Positions 31,709 through 40,602 of a stretch of DNA of 64,000 bases are shown piece after piece. Each line of letters begins with the position of its first letter. Positions within the stretch are counted from its first letter, which is position 1. Below the pieces are notes generated by a model. That model had not been told where the DNA came from. It saw only the letters and a list, made by a program, of their open reading frames with translations, and made no database searches. Source of the stretch: Roseomonas haemaphysalidis (GTDB taxonomy: Bacteria; Pseudomonadota; Alphaproteobacteria; Acetobacterales; Acetobacteraceae); the NCBI RefSeq assembly GCF_017355405.1, contig NZ_CP061177.1, positions 3,222,501-3,286,500 of the forward strand, in the 5' to 3' direction. The translations under genes were made by a program, and so were the position numbers.

Positions 31709-31854
31709 AAGGCCGGGGAAGGAATTCCCCGGACCCCTTCTTTCTTTCTCCGGGTCCGCGAGCCGGCACGGTGGGGCGCTCCGGCCGTGCCGGGTGGTCC
31801 CGGGGAACAGACAGAAAAAAGATGGGGTCCAGGGGAATTCCTTCCCCTGGCCTT
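31709..31854. repeat. Dispersed inverted-arm intergenic element, copy C
   Basis: Left arm 31709-31747 and right arm 31815-31854 have the same unit as copies A and B: a hairpin around GGGGAA/TTCCCC with an ATCTTT-type tail pointing inward. The 67-base spacer differs from the others but the bases just before the right arm (GGAACAG...AGAAAAAAGATGGGG) match copy A. Here the element lies between divergent genes (thyX and the amidohydrolase), so it is not simply a terminator pair between convergent genes. Confidence 0.88.
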
Positions 31855-31913
31855 TGCCCCCTCCCCGGCCCGGTGCTTGCATGACCGGATAGGCACAGAG
31901 GAGACAGCCCCGC

Positions 31914-33074
31914 ATGTCCGCGATCGACCATATCCGCCGCTACGCCGCCGAGCTGGATGCCATCCGCCACGACTTCCACGTCCACCCCGAGCTGGGGATG
32001 GAGGAGCACCGCACCGCCGGCATCGTTGCGGACAAGCTGGAGTCCTGGGGGATCGAGGTGCATCGCGGCGTCGGCAAGACCGGCGTGGTGGGGGTGCTGC
32101 GCTCGGGCCGGGGCAACCGGGCGGTGGGGCTGCGGGCGGACATGGACGCCCTGCCGATGACCGAAAAGACCGGCTTGCCCTACGCCAGCCAGACGCCGGG
32201 CAAGATGCACGCCTGCGGCCATGACGGCCACACCACCATGCTGCTCGGCGCCGCCCGGTACCTGGCCGAGACCAGGAACTTCGACGGCACCGTCCACTTC
32301 ATCTTCCAGCCCGGCGAGGAAGGCTGCGGCGGGGCGCTGGCGATGCTGGAGGACGGGCTGTTCGACCGCTTTCCCTGCGACGCCATCTTCGGCATGCACA
32401 ACCGCCCCAACATGCCGGTGGGCGAATACGGCATCCGCCCGGGCGCCACGGCGGCGGGCGGCGCCTTTTTCGACATCACGGTGCACGGCAAGGGCGCCCA
32501 TGGCGCGCGGCCGGAGGTGAGCGTGGACCCGGTGCTGGCGGCCTGCCAGATCGGCACGGCCATCCAGTCCATCGTCGCCCGCAACATCTCGCCCTTTGAG
32601 CCGGCGGTGATCTCGGTCACCAAGATCCAGGGCGGGGACGCCTTCAACGTGATCCCCGACACCGCCACGCTGGCCGGCACCGCCCGCTTCTTCTCGCGCG
32701 AGGTGGCGCAGCAGATCGAGCAGGGGCTGAAGCGGGTGGCGGAAGGCGTGGCGGCGGGGCTGGGCTGCACCGCCGAGCTGGATTTCCGCCTGATCTTCGC
32801 CCCCACCGTCAACGACCCGGAGCTGACCACGGCCTATGCCGATGTCGCGGCCGGGCTGGTGGGCGAGGCCAAGGTGGCCCGCGACAAGGAGCCTGGGATG
32901 GGGTCGGAGGACTTCTCCTTCATGATGGAAAAGGTGCCCGGCGCCTACATCCATGTCGGCAACGGCCCGGGCGCCACGCCGCACAACCCCGCCTACAACT
33001 TCAACGACGAGACCACGCCCTATGGCGCCGCGCTGTATGCCGGAATTGTTGAAGCGCAGCTGCCGAAGGGCTGA
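31914..33074 (+). CDS. M20-family amidohydrolase (hippurate hydrolase-like)
   Basis: A 386-residue metallohydrolase of the M20D/amidohydrolase group that cleaves N-acyl amino acids. [46 protein letters not shown] (metal-binding Cys/His), [11 protein letters not shown] (catalytic Glu) and [18 protein letters not shown] are all present. The lid domain lies at about 185-295. Hippurate hydrolase, N-acetyl amino acid deacetylase and similar activities cannot be separated by eye. It starts at ATG 31914 with GAGGAG upstream, divergent from thyX. Confidence 0.88.
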   Translation: MSAIDHIRRYAAELDAIRHDFHVHPELGMEEHRTAGIVADKLESWGIEVHRGVGKTGVVGVLRSGRGNRAVGLRADMDALPMTEKTGLPYASQTPGKMHACGHDGHTTMLLGAARYLAETRNFDGTVHFIFQPGEEGCGGALAMLEDGLFDRFPCDAIFGMHNRPNMPVGEYGIRPGATAAGGAFFDITVHGKGAHGARPEVSVDPVLAACQIGTAIQSIVARNISPFEPAVISVTKIQGGDAFNVIPDTATLAGTARFFSREVAQQIEQGLKRVAEGVAAGLGCTAELDFRLIFAPTVNDPELTTAYADVAAGLVGEAKVARDKEPGMGSEDFSFMMEKVPGAYIHVGNGPGATPHNPAYNFNDETTPYGAALYAGIVEAQLPKG

Positions 33075-33115
33075 GGGAACCCCTCGCAATGGGGCCCGGC
33101 CCGCGCTATATGGGT

Positions 33116-33408
33116 CGGGCTTACCTTCGGGTGGCTATGGCGATAAACGGTATTTGGAATAAGCATTGCGGACCCGGGGGCAGTGCCCGGCGTCTCCACC
33201 AGGTTTCCGGCGGTTATCATCCGCAGGTTGGACATGGGGACGACACAGCTTCGACGCGTGCGGTAAAGACTTACCTTTTGCCCGGCATTGTACCGCCGTC
33301 ATCGGGCTAAATCACAAGTGCCAATGATAACGGTCGCGAGACCGTGGCGCTCGCTGCCTAGAGATAGGTAAGCGCTGCCCGGGGGGAGCAGGGCAACAGA
33401 ATCCCCCC
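33116..33408 (+). ncRNA. ssrA: Permuted two-piece tmRNA (ssrA)
   Basis: Gene order is acceptor piece (about 33116-33201), intervening segment (33202-33235), coding piece (33236 to about 33408). The acceptor piece ends CGTCTCCACCA at 33201 with a T arm CCGGG/CCCGG. The coding piece starts GGGGACGA and pairs with it including a G3-U70 pair, the alanine identity element. The tag is GCC AAT GAT AAC... (33320-33361), encoding ANDNGRETVALAA. GCTTACC (33119) and GGTAAGC (33367) join the pieces. A CTATAT -10 box lies at 33106. A GGGGGGA/TCCCCCC stem closes the 3' end. Confidence 0.93.
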
Positions 33409-33488
33409 ACCTTTCCCGCCGCATGGCCTTTTGCCGCATCCATCGCTATCCTGGCCGCCGATCGATGGACCGGCCGGGATTTTGCACG

Positions 33489-34016
33489 ATGACGGATGAC
33501 ACGAAGCCGGTCGAAAGCCTGCTTCCCTATGACCGCTGGACCGAGGACGCGATGCGCGAGGTGGCGCTGCGCGCGCTGGACCATGCCGGCGCACATGGCC
33601 TGCCGGGCGACCACCATTTCTACCTGACCTTCCGCACCGACGCGCCCGGCGTGCAGATCCCCGGCCACCTGAAGGCGCGCTACCCGGACGAGATGACCAT
33701 CGTCATCCAGCACCAGTTCTGGGACCTCAAGGTGGACCGCGCGGCGCAGACCGTGTCGATCGGCCTGTCCTTTGGCGGCGTGCCGGCGCAGCTCTCCATC
33801 CCCATCGCGGCGATGACGGCGTTCTGGGACCCGCATGTGCGCATCGGCCTGCGCTTCGGCCCGGTGGCCGAGGCGGAGGATGACGAGGGCGAGGCCGCCC
33901 TGCCCCCGGCCGGCGACCTGCCGGGCGAGGCGGCCGAGGCCACGCCGGCCGAGCCGGACGCGCCCGCCCAGGTGGTCAGCCTGGACGCCTTCCGCCGCCG
34001 CCCGTCCCGCGACTAG
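33489..34016 (+). CDS. sspB: SspB-type ClpXP adaptor
   Basis: A 175-residue alphaproteobacterial SspB, which tethers ssrA-tagged proteins to ClpXP. Visible signatures are [56 protein letters not shown] and the tag-binding [25 protein letters not shown] long acidic/Pro linker (about 120-160) leads to [11 protein letters not shown], the usual C-terminal ClpX-binding tail. ATG at 33489 fits the MTDD...SLLPYDR start; an upstream start at 33423 would run into the tmRNA. It lies right after ssrA, a functional pairing. Confidence 0.93.
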   Translation: MTDDTKPVESLLPYDRWTEDAMREVALRALDHAGAHGLPGDHHFYLTFRTDAPGVQIPGHLKARYPDEMTIVIQHQFWDLKVDRAAQTVSIGLSFGGVPAQLSIPIAAMTAFWDPHVRIGLRFGPVAEAEDDEGEAALPPAGDLPGEAAEATPAEPDAPAQVVSLDAFRRRPSRD

Positions 34017-35617
34017 CGCTTCAGGAACGAGCCCAGCACGCCGCGCACCAGCGCGCGGCCGACCTGGCCGCCGATCTGCGAGCCGACGCCGCGCATCACC
34101 GACTTGGCCAGCGCCTCGGCCGGGCTTTGCCGCCGGCCGCCACCGCCGCTCAGGATGTCCGACAGAAAGCCGCCGCCATCGCTGGCGGGCTCGGCCCGCG
34201 GGCGGGGGGCGCGCGGCGCCGGGCCGCGGGGCACCGGTGGCAGCGTGGCGGCGCCGCCCCAGGGGTCGGTGCGCCGCACCGGCGCATCGCCCCAGGGGGA
34301 GCGCGGCGCGACCTCGGCCGGCGCGGTGGCGGCGCGCGATTGCAGCATCTCGTAGGCGGATTCGCGGTCCTCCACCGTGTCGTAGCGCCCGGCCATGGGG
34401 CTGGCGGCGATCAGCGCCGCGCGCTGCTCCGCCGTGATGGTGCCCATGCGGGACTGCGGCGGGCGGATTTTGGTCCGCTGCACCACGCCCGGCACGCCGC
34501 CGGGCTGCAGGGTGGACACCAGCGCCTCGCCCACCCCCAGCTCGGTGATCGCGGCCTCGGTGCTGAAGCTCTTGTTGGCGCGAAAGGTCTCGGCCGCCGC
34601 GCGCACCGCCTTCTGGTCGCCGGGGGTGAAGGCGCGCAAGGCGTGCTGCACCCGGTTGCCGAGCTGCCCCAGCACCGCCGGCGGCACGTCCAGCGGGTTC
34701 TGCGTCACGAAATACACGCCGACGCCCTTGGAGCGGATCAGCCGCACCACCTGCTCCACCTTTTCCAGCAGCGCCTTCGGCGCATCCTTGAACAGCAGGT
34801 GCGCCTCGTCGAAGAAGAACACCAGCTTGGGCTTCTCCAGGTCGCCCACCTCCGGCAGCTCCTCGAACAGCTCGGACAGCATCCACAGCAGGAAGGTGGC
34901 GTAAAGGCGCGGGCGCTGCACCAGATCCTCGGCGGCCAGGATGTTGACGGCGCCGCGGCCGTCGGGCGCCAGCAGCATCAGGTCGGTGAGCGCCAGGGCC
35001 GGCTCGCCGAAGAAGTGCTCTGCGCCCTGCTGCTCCAGCACCAGCAGGCGGCGCTGGATGGTGCCGATGGTGGCCTTGCCGACATTGCCGTAATGCGCCG
35101 ACAGCTCCGGCGCGCGCTCGGCCACATGGGCCAGGATGGCGCGCAGGTCCTTGAAGTCCAGCAAGAGCAGCCCGTCGTCGTCGGCCAGCTTGAAGGCGAT
35201 GTTGAGCACGCCTTCCTGGGTGTCGTTCAGCTCCAGGAGGCGCGCCAGCAGCAGCGGTCCCATCTCGGACACCGTGGCGCGGATCGGGTGCCCCAACTTG
35301 CCGAAGACGTCCCAGAACACCACCGGGGCCGCTTCATAGGCGAAGTCCGTGACGCCGGTCTTGTGCGCCCGCTCCTCCAGCTTGGGGTTGGGGGCCGCCG
35401 CCTGGCTCAGCCCGGCCAGGTCGCCCTTGATGTCGGCGCAGAACACCGGCACGCCCTGGCGGGAAAAGGCCTCGGCCATGATCTGCAGCGTGATGGTCTT
35501 GCCGGTGCCCGTGGCGCCCGCCACCAGCCCGTGCCGGTTGGCCAGCGGCAGGGACAGCCATTGCGGCGCGCCGTCGCCGCCCAAGCCCAGAAGAATCGCT
35601 TCCGCCGCCGTGCTCAT
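34013..35617 (-). CDS. HerA-like P-loop ATPase (YjgR/DUF853 family)
   Basis: A 534-residue ATPase with Walker [15 protein letters not shown] near residues 34-47, Walker [13 protein letters not shown] near 275, and the sensor region [21 protein letters not shown]. It matches the DUF853/YjgR family related to the HerA/FtsK translocases. The C-terminal 100 residues are Pro/Gly/Arg-rich, ending in a glycine-rich segment. Cellular role is not established. ATG at 35617 is preferred over 35905, which would extend over the fumarase promoter region. Its stop shares CTAG with the convergent sspB stop. Confidence 0.85.
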   Translation of the reverse strand: MSTAAEAILLGLGGDGAPQWLSLPLANRHGLVAGATGTGKTITLQIMAEAFSRQGVPVFCADIKGDLAGLSQAAAPNPKLEERAHKTGVTDFAYEAAPVVFWDVFGKLGHPIRATVSEMGPLLLARLLELNDTQEGVLNIAFKLADDDGLLLLDFKDLRAILAHVAERAPELSAHYGNVGKATIGTIQRRLLVLEQQGAEHFFGEPALALTDLMLLAPDGRGAVNILAAEDLVQRPRLYATFLLWMLSELFEELPEVGDLEKPKLVFFFDEAHLLFKDAPKALLEKVEQVVRLIRSKGVGVYFVTQNPLDVPPAVLGQLGNRVQHALRAFTPGDQKAVRAAAETFRANKSFSTEAAITELGVGEALVSTLQPGGVPGVVQRTKIRPPQSRMGTITAEQRAALIAASPMAGRYDTVEDRESAYEMLQSRAATAPAEVAPRSPWGDAPVRRTDPWGGAATLPPVPRGPAPRAPRPRAEPASDGGGFLSDILSGGGGRRQSPAEALAKSVMRGVGSQIGGQVGRALVRGVLGSFLKR

Positions 35618-35804
35618 GCCCGCATCCCTCGCAATCCGCGCCATAACGCCAGCAGAAGCCGATCGGCTGCCGCTGTCCAGCGGCGCGGCACGGCTTAGCG
35701 GTTGGCTTGCCGGGCCGCCTGCGCTACCTGCAACGCCGAGCGACGCCGCCCCTCCCGGCCGGCGCCGGGACCCGTCCGAACCTCCCCCTGCCGGAGCGCG
35801 CCCG

Positions 35805-37529
35805 ATGAATACCCCCCTCGACACCCCGCCCGTTTCCGGCGCCGCCCCGCTGGCCGACACGCCGATCACCGAAACCGATGCCGGCATGCCCGTTTCCCAG
35901 CGCACGAAGGGCTTCGATTATTCGCCCATGCTGCCGCTGGGCGAGGACAAGACCACCTGGCGCAAGCTGGACATCGGCGGCGTGCGGACCATCGAGGTCG
36001 AGGGCAAGACGGTGCTCAAGGTCTCGCCCGAGGCGCTGGAGCAGCTGGCCTTCACGGCGTGCAAGGAGGTGTCCCACTTCCTGCGCCCCGGCCACCTGGA
36101 GCAGCTCGCCAAGATCCTGAAGGACCCGGAAGCCAGCGCCAACGACCGCTTCGTGGCGCTGGACCTCTTGAAAAACGCTTCCATCGCCGCCGGCGGCGTG
36201 CTGCCCATGTGCCAGGACACCGGCACCGCCATCGTCTTCGGCAAGAAGGGCCAGCGCGTCTGGGTCGAGGGCGACGAGGAGGAGGCGCTGAGCTACGGCG
36301 TCCACCGCACCTATACCGAGACCAACCTGCGCTATTCGCAGATGGCGCCGCTGACGGTGTTCGACGAAGTGAACACCGGCAACAACCTGCCCGTGCAGTT
36401 CGACATCTACGCCTCCCCCGGCGACCACCATGCGGACGAGTTCCACATGATGTTCGTGCTGAAGGGCGGCGGCTCGGCCAACAAGACCTTCCTGTTCCAG
36501 CAGACCCGCGCGGTGCTGAACAAGCCCAAGCTGCTGGCCTTCCTGGAAGAGAAGATCCGCACCCTCGGCACCTCCGCCTGCCCGCCCTACCACCTGGCCA
36601 TCGTGATCGGCGGCACCTCGGCCGAGACGACGCTGAAGACCGTCAAGCTGGCATCGACCCGCTACCTCGACGGCCTGCCGACCCAGGGCAGCAAGGCCGG
36701 CCACGGCATCCGCGACCCGGAGCTGGAGCAGGAGGTGCACAAGCTGACGCAGAACCTCGGCATCGGCGCGCAGTTCGGCGGCAAGTATTTCTGCCACGAC
36801 GTGCGGGTGATCCGCCTGCCGCGGCACGGCGCCAGCCTGCCCATCGGCATCGGCGTGTCCTGCTCGGCCGACCGGCAGGTGAAGGCCAAGATCACGCCGG
36901 AAGGCGTGTTCATCGAGGCGCTGGAGCACGACCCCGCCCGCTTCCTGCCGGAAGCGACCGACGACATCCTGGGCGGCGAGGTGGTCAAGATCGACCTCAA
37001 CCAACCGATGGACGCCATCCGCGCCGAGCTGAGCCGCCACCCGGTCAAGACCCGCGTGTCGCTGACCGGCACCATCGTGGTGGCGCGCGACATCGCGCAC
37101 GCCAAGCTGCAGGAGCGGCTGGACCGGGGCGAGGGCCTGCCGCAGTACCTGAAGGACCACCCGGTCTACTACGCCGGCCCCGCCAAGACGCCGGAAGGGA
37201 TGCCCACCGGCTCCTTCGGCCCCACCACCGCCGGGCGGATGGACAGCTACGTGGCGGCCTTCCAGGAGGCCGGCGGCAGCCTGGTGATGCTGGCCAAGGG
37301 CAACCGCTCCAAGGCCGTGACCAAGGCCTGCCAACAGTTCGGCGGCTTCTACCTCGGCTCGGTCGGCGGCCCCGCCGCGCGCCTCGCGCAGGACTGCATC
37401 CGCAAGGTCGAGGTGCTGGAATATCCCGAGCTCGGCATGGAAGCGGTGTGGAAGATCGAGGTGGAGGACTTCCCTGCCTTTATCGTGGTCGACGACGAGG
37501 GCCACGACTTCTACGACGGCCTGGAGTAG
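35805..37529 (+). CDS. fumA: Class I fumarate hydratase (iron-sulfur)
   Basis: A 574-residue class I fumarase of the fused alpha-beta type. [18 protein letters not shown] near residues 130-148 carries the first cluster Cys; further Cys lie in [18 protein letters not shown] and [17 protein letters not shown]. The C-terminal beta-type domain has [17 protein letters not shown] and [18 protein letters not shown]. It interconverts fumarate and malate in the TCA cycle and is oxygen- and iron-sensitive by family knowledge. The class II fumC lies 1.4 kb downstream. The N-terminal 30 residues are Pro/Thr-rich and poorly conserved. Confidence 0.93.
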   Translation: MNTPLDTPPVSGAAPLADTPITETDAGMPVSQRTKGFDYSPMLPLGEDKTTWRKLDIGGVRTIEVEGKTVLKVSPEALEQLAFTACKEVSHFLRPGHLEQLAKILKDPEASANDRFVALDLLKNASIAAGGVLPMCQDTGTAIVFGKKGQRVWVEGDEEEALSYGVHRTYTETNLRYSQMAPLTVFDEVNTGNNLPVQFDIYASPGDHHADEFHMMFVLKGGGSANKTFLFQQTRAVLNKPKLLAFLEEKIRTLGTSACPPYHLAIVIGGTSAETTLKTVKLASTRYLDGLPTQGSKAGHGIRDPELEQEVHKLTQNLGIGAQFGGKYFCHDVRVIRLPRHGASLPIGIGVSCSADRQVKAKITPEGVFIEALEHDPARFLPEATDDILGGEVVKIDLNQPMDAIRAELSRHPVKTRVSLTGTIVVARDIAHAKLQERLDRGEGLPQYLKDHPVYYAGPAKTPEGMPTGSFGPTTAGRMDSYVAAFQEAGGSLVMLAKGNRSKAVTKACQQFGGFYLGSVGGPAARLAQDCIRKVEVLEYPELGMEAVWKIEVEDFPAFIVVDDEGHDFYDGLE

Positions 37530-37536
37530 CGCCGCC

Positions 37537-37938
37537 TTGGCCCGCCGCCTCGTCACCTCGGGCAGCCGCTTCGAGGAACAGATCGGCTATTCCCGCGCGG
37601 TGGTGGATGGCGACTGGGTGTTCGTGTCCGGCACCACGGGCATGGACTACAGCACCATGCGGCTGGAAGACGGCGTGGTGGCGCAGGCCGAGCGCGCCTT
37701 CGGCAACATCGACCTGGCGCTGCACGAGGCGGGTGCGACCATGGGGGACGTGGTCCGCGTCACCTACATCGTGCCCGAGCGCGCGGACTGGGAACCCTGC
37801 TGGCCGGTGACGCGCAAGTGGCTGGGGCGGGCGCGCCCCGCCGCCACGCTGCTGCACGCCGGGCTGCAGGACGAGGCCATGAAGATCGAGATCGAGGTGA
37901 CCGCCCGGCTGCGGCGCCGGCAAGAGGATGCGCGCTGA
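37537..37938 (+). CDS. RidA-family (YjgF/UK114) protein
   Basis: A 133-residue protein of the Rid superfamily: GYSRAVVDGDWVFVSGTTGMD, ERAFGNIDLALHEAGATMGDVVRVTYIV, and the end RPAATLLHAGLQDEAMKIEIEVTA. The usual Arg of the imine-deaminase site (RPAxT, here RPAAT near residue 104) is present. It likely hydrolyses reactive enamines/imines or binds small ligands; which Rid subgroup is uncertain. It begins at TTG 37537, 7 bases after fumA, with no ATG near; the start is followed directly by the conserved ARRLVTSG. Confidence 0.8.
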   Translation: MARRLVTSGSRFEEQIGYSRAVVDGDWVFVSGTTGMDYSTMRLEDGVVAQAERAFGNIDLALHEAGATMGDVVRVTYIVPERADWEPCWPVTRKWLGRARPAATLLHAGLQDEAMKIEIEVTARLRRRQEDAR

Positions 37939-38336
37939 TGCGGTTTTCCGTCGACCGTCTGGACCACCTGGTCATCACCTGCCGCGACGAGGAGATCAGT
38001 GCCTCCTGGTACCAGCGCGTGCTGGGCATGGAGCGCGAGGCCTTCGGCGAGAAGCGCCGCACGGCGCTGCGCTTCGGCGGCCAGAAGATCAACCTGCGCC
38101 CGGCGGAGTCCAGCCAGGCCGACTGGTCGTCCAGCCACAATCCGCAGGTCGGCACCGTGGACCTGTGCTTCGTGGTGGCGGTGGGGCCGGACGACATCGT
38201 GTCCCACCTCCGCGAATGCGGCGTGACCATCGAGGACGGGCCGGCGCCCAAGGTCGGCGCGCTCGGCCCCATCACCTCGGTGTACTGCCGCGACCCGGAT
38301 GGCAACCTGATCGAGATCAGCACCTACGGGCGCTGA
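37938..38336 (+). CDS. VOC/glyoxalase-fold protein
   Basis: A 132-residue vicinal oxygen chelate protein: DRLDHLVITCRDEEISASWYQRVLGMER is the first beta-alpha-beta module with the metal His, GTVDLCFVV starts the second, and CRDPDGNLIEISTY carries the metal Glu. It resembles the 'virulence protein' group of single-domain VOC enzymes; substrate unknown. The ATG at 37938 overlaps the RidA stop by one base (TGATG). fumA, ridA and this gene probably form one operon. Confidence 0.85.
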   Translation: MRFSVDRLDHLVITCRDEEISASWYQRVLGMEREAFGEKRRTALRFGGQKINLRPAESSQADWSSSHNPQVGTVDLCFVVAVGPDDIVSHLRECGVTIEDGPAPKVGALGPITSVYCRDPDGNLIEISTYGR

Positions 38337-38373
38337 GGCACAGTTGGTAACATCGCTCACCACGATCTTACCC

Positions 38374-38397
38374 CAGCGCCGCCATATTCCGGCGCTG
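38374..38397. promoter_or_regulatory. Inverted repeat before the Tyr/Pro-rich protein gene
   Basis: CAGCGCC (38374-38380) and GGCGCTG (38391-38397) flank a 10-base AT-rich centre. A TATATT sequence at 38406-38411 follows. The repeat may end the fumA-ridA-VOC transcript or act as an operator for the next gene; the position fits both. Confidence 0.4.
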
Positions 38398-38438
38398 ATC
38401 GTCGCTATATTGGGGATGCGTAAGCCCAGGAGGGTGAC

Positions 38439-38780
38439 ATGACGAAAAGCTTCCGGGCCTTGGCCCTGGCCGGTCTGACCGGCGTGGCGCTGATGGCCGC
38501 TTCCCCCGCCGCCGAGGCCCAGGGTTGGCATCGCCGCGGCCCCGGTGGCGGTGCCGTGGCCGCCGGCATCATCGGCGGCCTGGCGGTGGGCGCCCTGGCG
38601 GGCGCCGCCATCGCCGCCCCGCCGCCGCCGGCTTATTACGCGCCGCCCCCGCCGCCCGCCTATTACGCGCCGCCGGTGGCCTACTACGCGCCGCCGCCGC
38701 CCGTGTACTACGCGCCGCCCCCGCCGCCGGTGGCCTATTACGCGCCGCCGCCGCGCTACTACGGCCGGCCTTACTGGTAA
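38439..38780 (+). CDS. Secreted Tyr/Pro repeat protein, 113 aa
   Basis: Signal peptide (about 1-27, cleaved after AEA), a short His/Arg/Gly segment, a Gly/Ala zipper (GGGAVAAGIIGGLAVGALAGAA, about 36-58) that could insert in a membrane, and then five or six repeats of YYAPPPPP type, ending RYYGRPYW. Such low-complexity tails occur in small envelope proteins of alphaproteobacteria. The tail may bind the wall or crosslink through tyrosines; this is inference. A strong ribosome site (GGAGGGTG) and a terminator mark it as monocistronic. Confidence 0.75.
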   Translation: MTKSFRALALAGLTGVALMAASPAAEAQGWHRRGPGGGAVAAGIIGGLAVGALAGAAIAAPPPPAYYAPPPPPAYYAPPVAYYAPPPPVYYAPPPPPVAYYAPPPRYYGRPYW

Positions 38781-38789
38781 GGTTTCACG

Positions 38790-38818
38790 AACCCCCGGGG
38801 CAGCAGCCCCGGGGGTTT
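38790..38818 (+). terminator. Terminator of the Tyr/Pro repeat gene
   Basis: AACCCCCGGGG pairs with CCCCGGGGGTT around a 6-base loop, 9 bases after the stop, ending in TTT. Strong stem, short T-run. Confidence 0.85.
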
Positions 38819-38966
38819 CGCATAGGCCCCCGCCTCCGGCCTCCCCATATCCGCGCCTGAGCCTTATGATCCAGGCGCTGAGGCCGCACTCCCCTGCGGT
38901 GGTCCGCAGCGCCGCCCGCCCGCCCCCGCCGCCCCGGGGCGAGGCCCAACGGGGAGCTTCCACCGC

Positions 38967-40379
38967 ATGACCACCCGCACCGAAACCGACAGCCTCGGCA
39001 CCATCGAGATCGAACAGGGCCGCTACTGGGGCCCGCAGACCGAGCGCGCCCGGCTGCTGTTCCGCATCGGCACGGAGCGCTTTCCGCGCGCGCTGATCCG
39101 CGCCGTGGGCCTGCAGAAGCAGGCGGCGGCCGAGGCCAACAAGCAGCTGGGCGAGTTGCCGGCCGAGATCGCCGACCCGATCGCCTCCGCCGCCGCCGAG
39201 ATCGCGGAAGGGCTGCGTGACGCCGACTTCCCCCTGCCCGTGTGGCAGACCGGCTCCGGCACGCAAACCAACATGAACGCCAACGAGGTGATCTCCAACC
39301 GCGCCAACGAGGTGCTGGGATCGCCGCTGGGCAGCCGCAAGCCCGTGCACCCCAACGACCACGTCAACCGTGGCCAGTCCTCCAACGACAGCTTCCCCAC
39401 CGTCATGCACATCGCGGCGGCGGAGGCGGTCACGGCGCGGCTGATCCCGGCGCTCAAGGTCCTGCACGCCTCGCTGAGCCGGCGCGCGGAGCAGTGGCAG
39501 AAGGTGGTCAAGGTGGGCCGCACCCACCTGATGGACGCGGTGCCCGTGACGCTGGGCCAGGAGTTCCATGCCTGGGCCAGCCAGATCGGCCACGGCATCG
39601 CCCGCGTGGAGGCCACCCTGCCCCGGCTGCTGCAGCTGCCCCAGGGCGGCACCGCCACCGGCACCGGGCTGAACACCCATGCCGCATTCGACCGCGTGTT
39701 CTGCGAGAAGGTGTCCGCCCTGACCGGCCTGCACTTCCGCGCCAACCCGGACAAGTTCGAGGGCATGGGGGCGCACGACGCCTTTGTGGAGCTGCACGGG
39801 GCGCTGAACGTGCTGGCGGTGTCCTGCAACAAGATCGCCAACGACGTGCGGCTGCTGGGCAGCGGCCCGCGGTCCGGCTTTTCCGAGCTGTTCATCCCGG
39901 CGGACGGGCTGTCCTCCTCCATCATGCCGGGCAAGACCAACCCGACGCAGTCGGAAGCGCTGACCATGGTGGCAGCCCAGGTGATGGGCAACCAGACCAC
40001 CGTCACCGTCGCCGCGGCGCAGGGGCACCTGGAGCTCAACGTCTTCAAGCCGGTGATCATCCAGGCGGTGCTGCAATCGGTCACGCTGCTGGCCGATGCC
40101 ACGGAATCCTTTGCCCACAACATGGTGGACAAGCTGGAGCCCAACCTGCCGCGCATCGCGGAAAACCTGGCCAAGTCGCTGATGCTGGTGACCGTGCTGA
40201 ACCCGCGCATCGGCTACGACAAGGCCGTGCAGATCGGCAAAAAGGCCCTGGCGGAGAACCTGACGCTGCGCGACGCCGCCGAGCAGCTCGGCTTCGTGTC
40301 GCCCGCCGACTTCGACGCCTGGGTGAAGCCGGAGGAGATGGTCAGCCCCGGCGCCTCGCTGCCCGGCGGCGGCGGCTGA
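38967..40379 (+). CDS. fumC: Class II fumarate hydratase
   Basis: A 470-residue fumarase of the aspartase/fumarase superfamily that needs no iron-sulfur cluster. TGSGTQTNMNANEVISNRA is the first conserved block, GRTHLMDAVPVTLGQEF the second, and SSIMPGKTNPTQSEALTMV the superfamily signature with the catalytic Ser loop, at about residues 312-330. GGGAGCT precedes the ATG. It duplicates the reaction of the class I enzyme at 35805. It is followed 4 bases later by a small RHH gene. Confidence 0.95.
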   Translation: MTTRTETDSLGTIEIEQGRYWGPQTERARLLFRIGTERFPRALIRAVGLQKQAAAEANKQLGELPAEIADPIASAAAEIAEGLRDADFPLPVWQTGSGTQTNMNANEVISNRANEVLGSPLGSRKPVHPNDHVNRGQSSNDSFPTVMHIAAAEAVTARLIPALKVLHASLSRRAEQWQKVVKVGRTHLMDAVPVTLGQEFHAWASQIGHGIARVEATLPRLLQLPQGGTATGTGLNTHAAFDRVFCEKVSALTGLHFRANPDKFEGMGAHDAFVELHGALNVLAVSCNKIANDVRLLGSGPRSGFSELFIPADGLSSSIMPGKTNPTQSEALTMVAAQVMGNQTTVTVAAAQGHLELNVFKPVIIQAVLQSVTLLADATESFAHNMVDKLEPNLPRIAENLAKSLMLVTVLNPRIGYDKAVQIGKKALAENLTLRDAAEQLGFVSPADFDAWVKPEEMVSPGASLPGGGG

Positions 40380-40383
40380 GAAC

Positions 40384-40602
40384 ATGACCGGCGCGCATCT
40401 GGAAAAGCGCTCCTTCTCGCTGGCGGGCCACCGCACCAGCGTGGCGCTGGAGCCGACTTTCTGGGGCGCGCTGGAAGCACTGGCGGCGGCGCAGGGCCGG
40501 CCGCTGGCCAAGCTGGTGCAGGCGGTGGACGAGCAGCGGCTGGACTCCGGCGTGCCGCTGACCAGCGCCCTGCGGGTGCAGGCGCTGCTGCACCGCCCCT
40601 AG
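40384..40602 (+). CDS. Ribbon-helix-helix domain protein, 72 aa
   Basis: A small basic protein fitting the RHH_4-type domain: KRSFSLAGHRTSVALEPTFW is the strand and first helix region, then ALEALAAAQGRPLAKLVQAVDEQR, then a helical end. RHH proteins bind DNA as dimers, so a regulator is possible, though this alphaproteobacterial subgroup is uncharacterised. It follows fumC after 4 bases and shares a CTAG stop with the convergent AsmA gene. Confidence 0.75.
   Translation: MTGAHLEKRSFSLAGHRTSVALEPTFWGALEALAAAQGRPLAKLVQAVDEQRLDSGVPLTSALRVQALLHRP

Noticed and set aside
33371..33420. GGGGGGA...TCCCCCC hairpin as a fourth copy of the dispersed element
   Set aside because: It lacks the GAATTCC centre, the inverted partner arm and the ATCTTT tail, and is better explained as the 3' helix of tmRNA.
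37764..40511. 915-codon minus-strand ORF across the fumC/VOC region
   Set aside because: It runs antisense through fumC and the VOC gene, both certain, and has shadow-frame composition.
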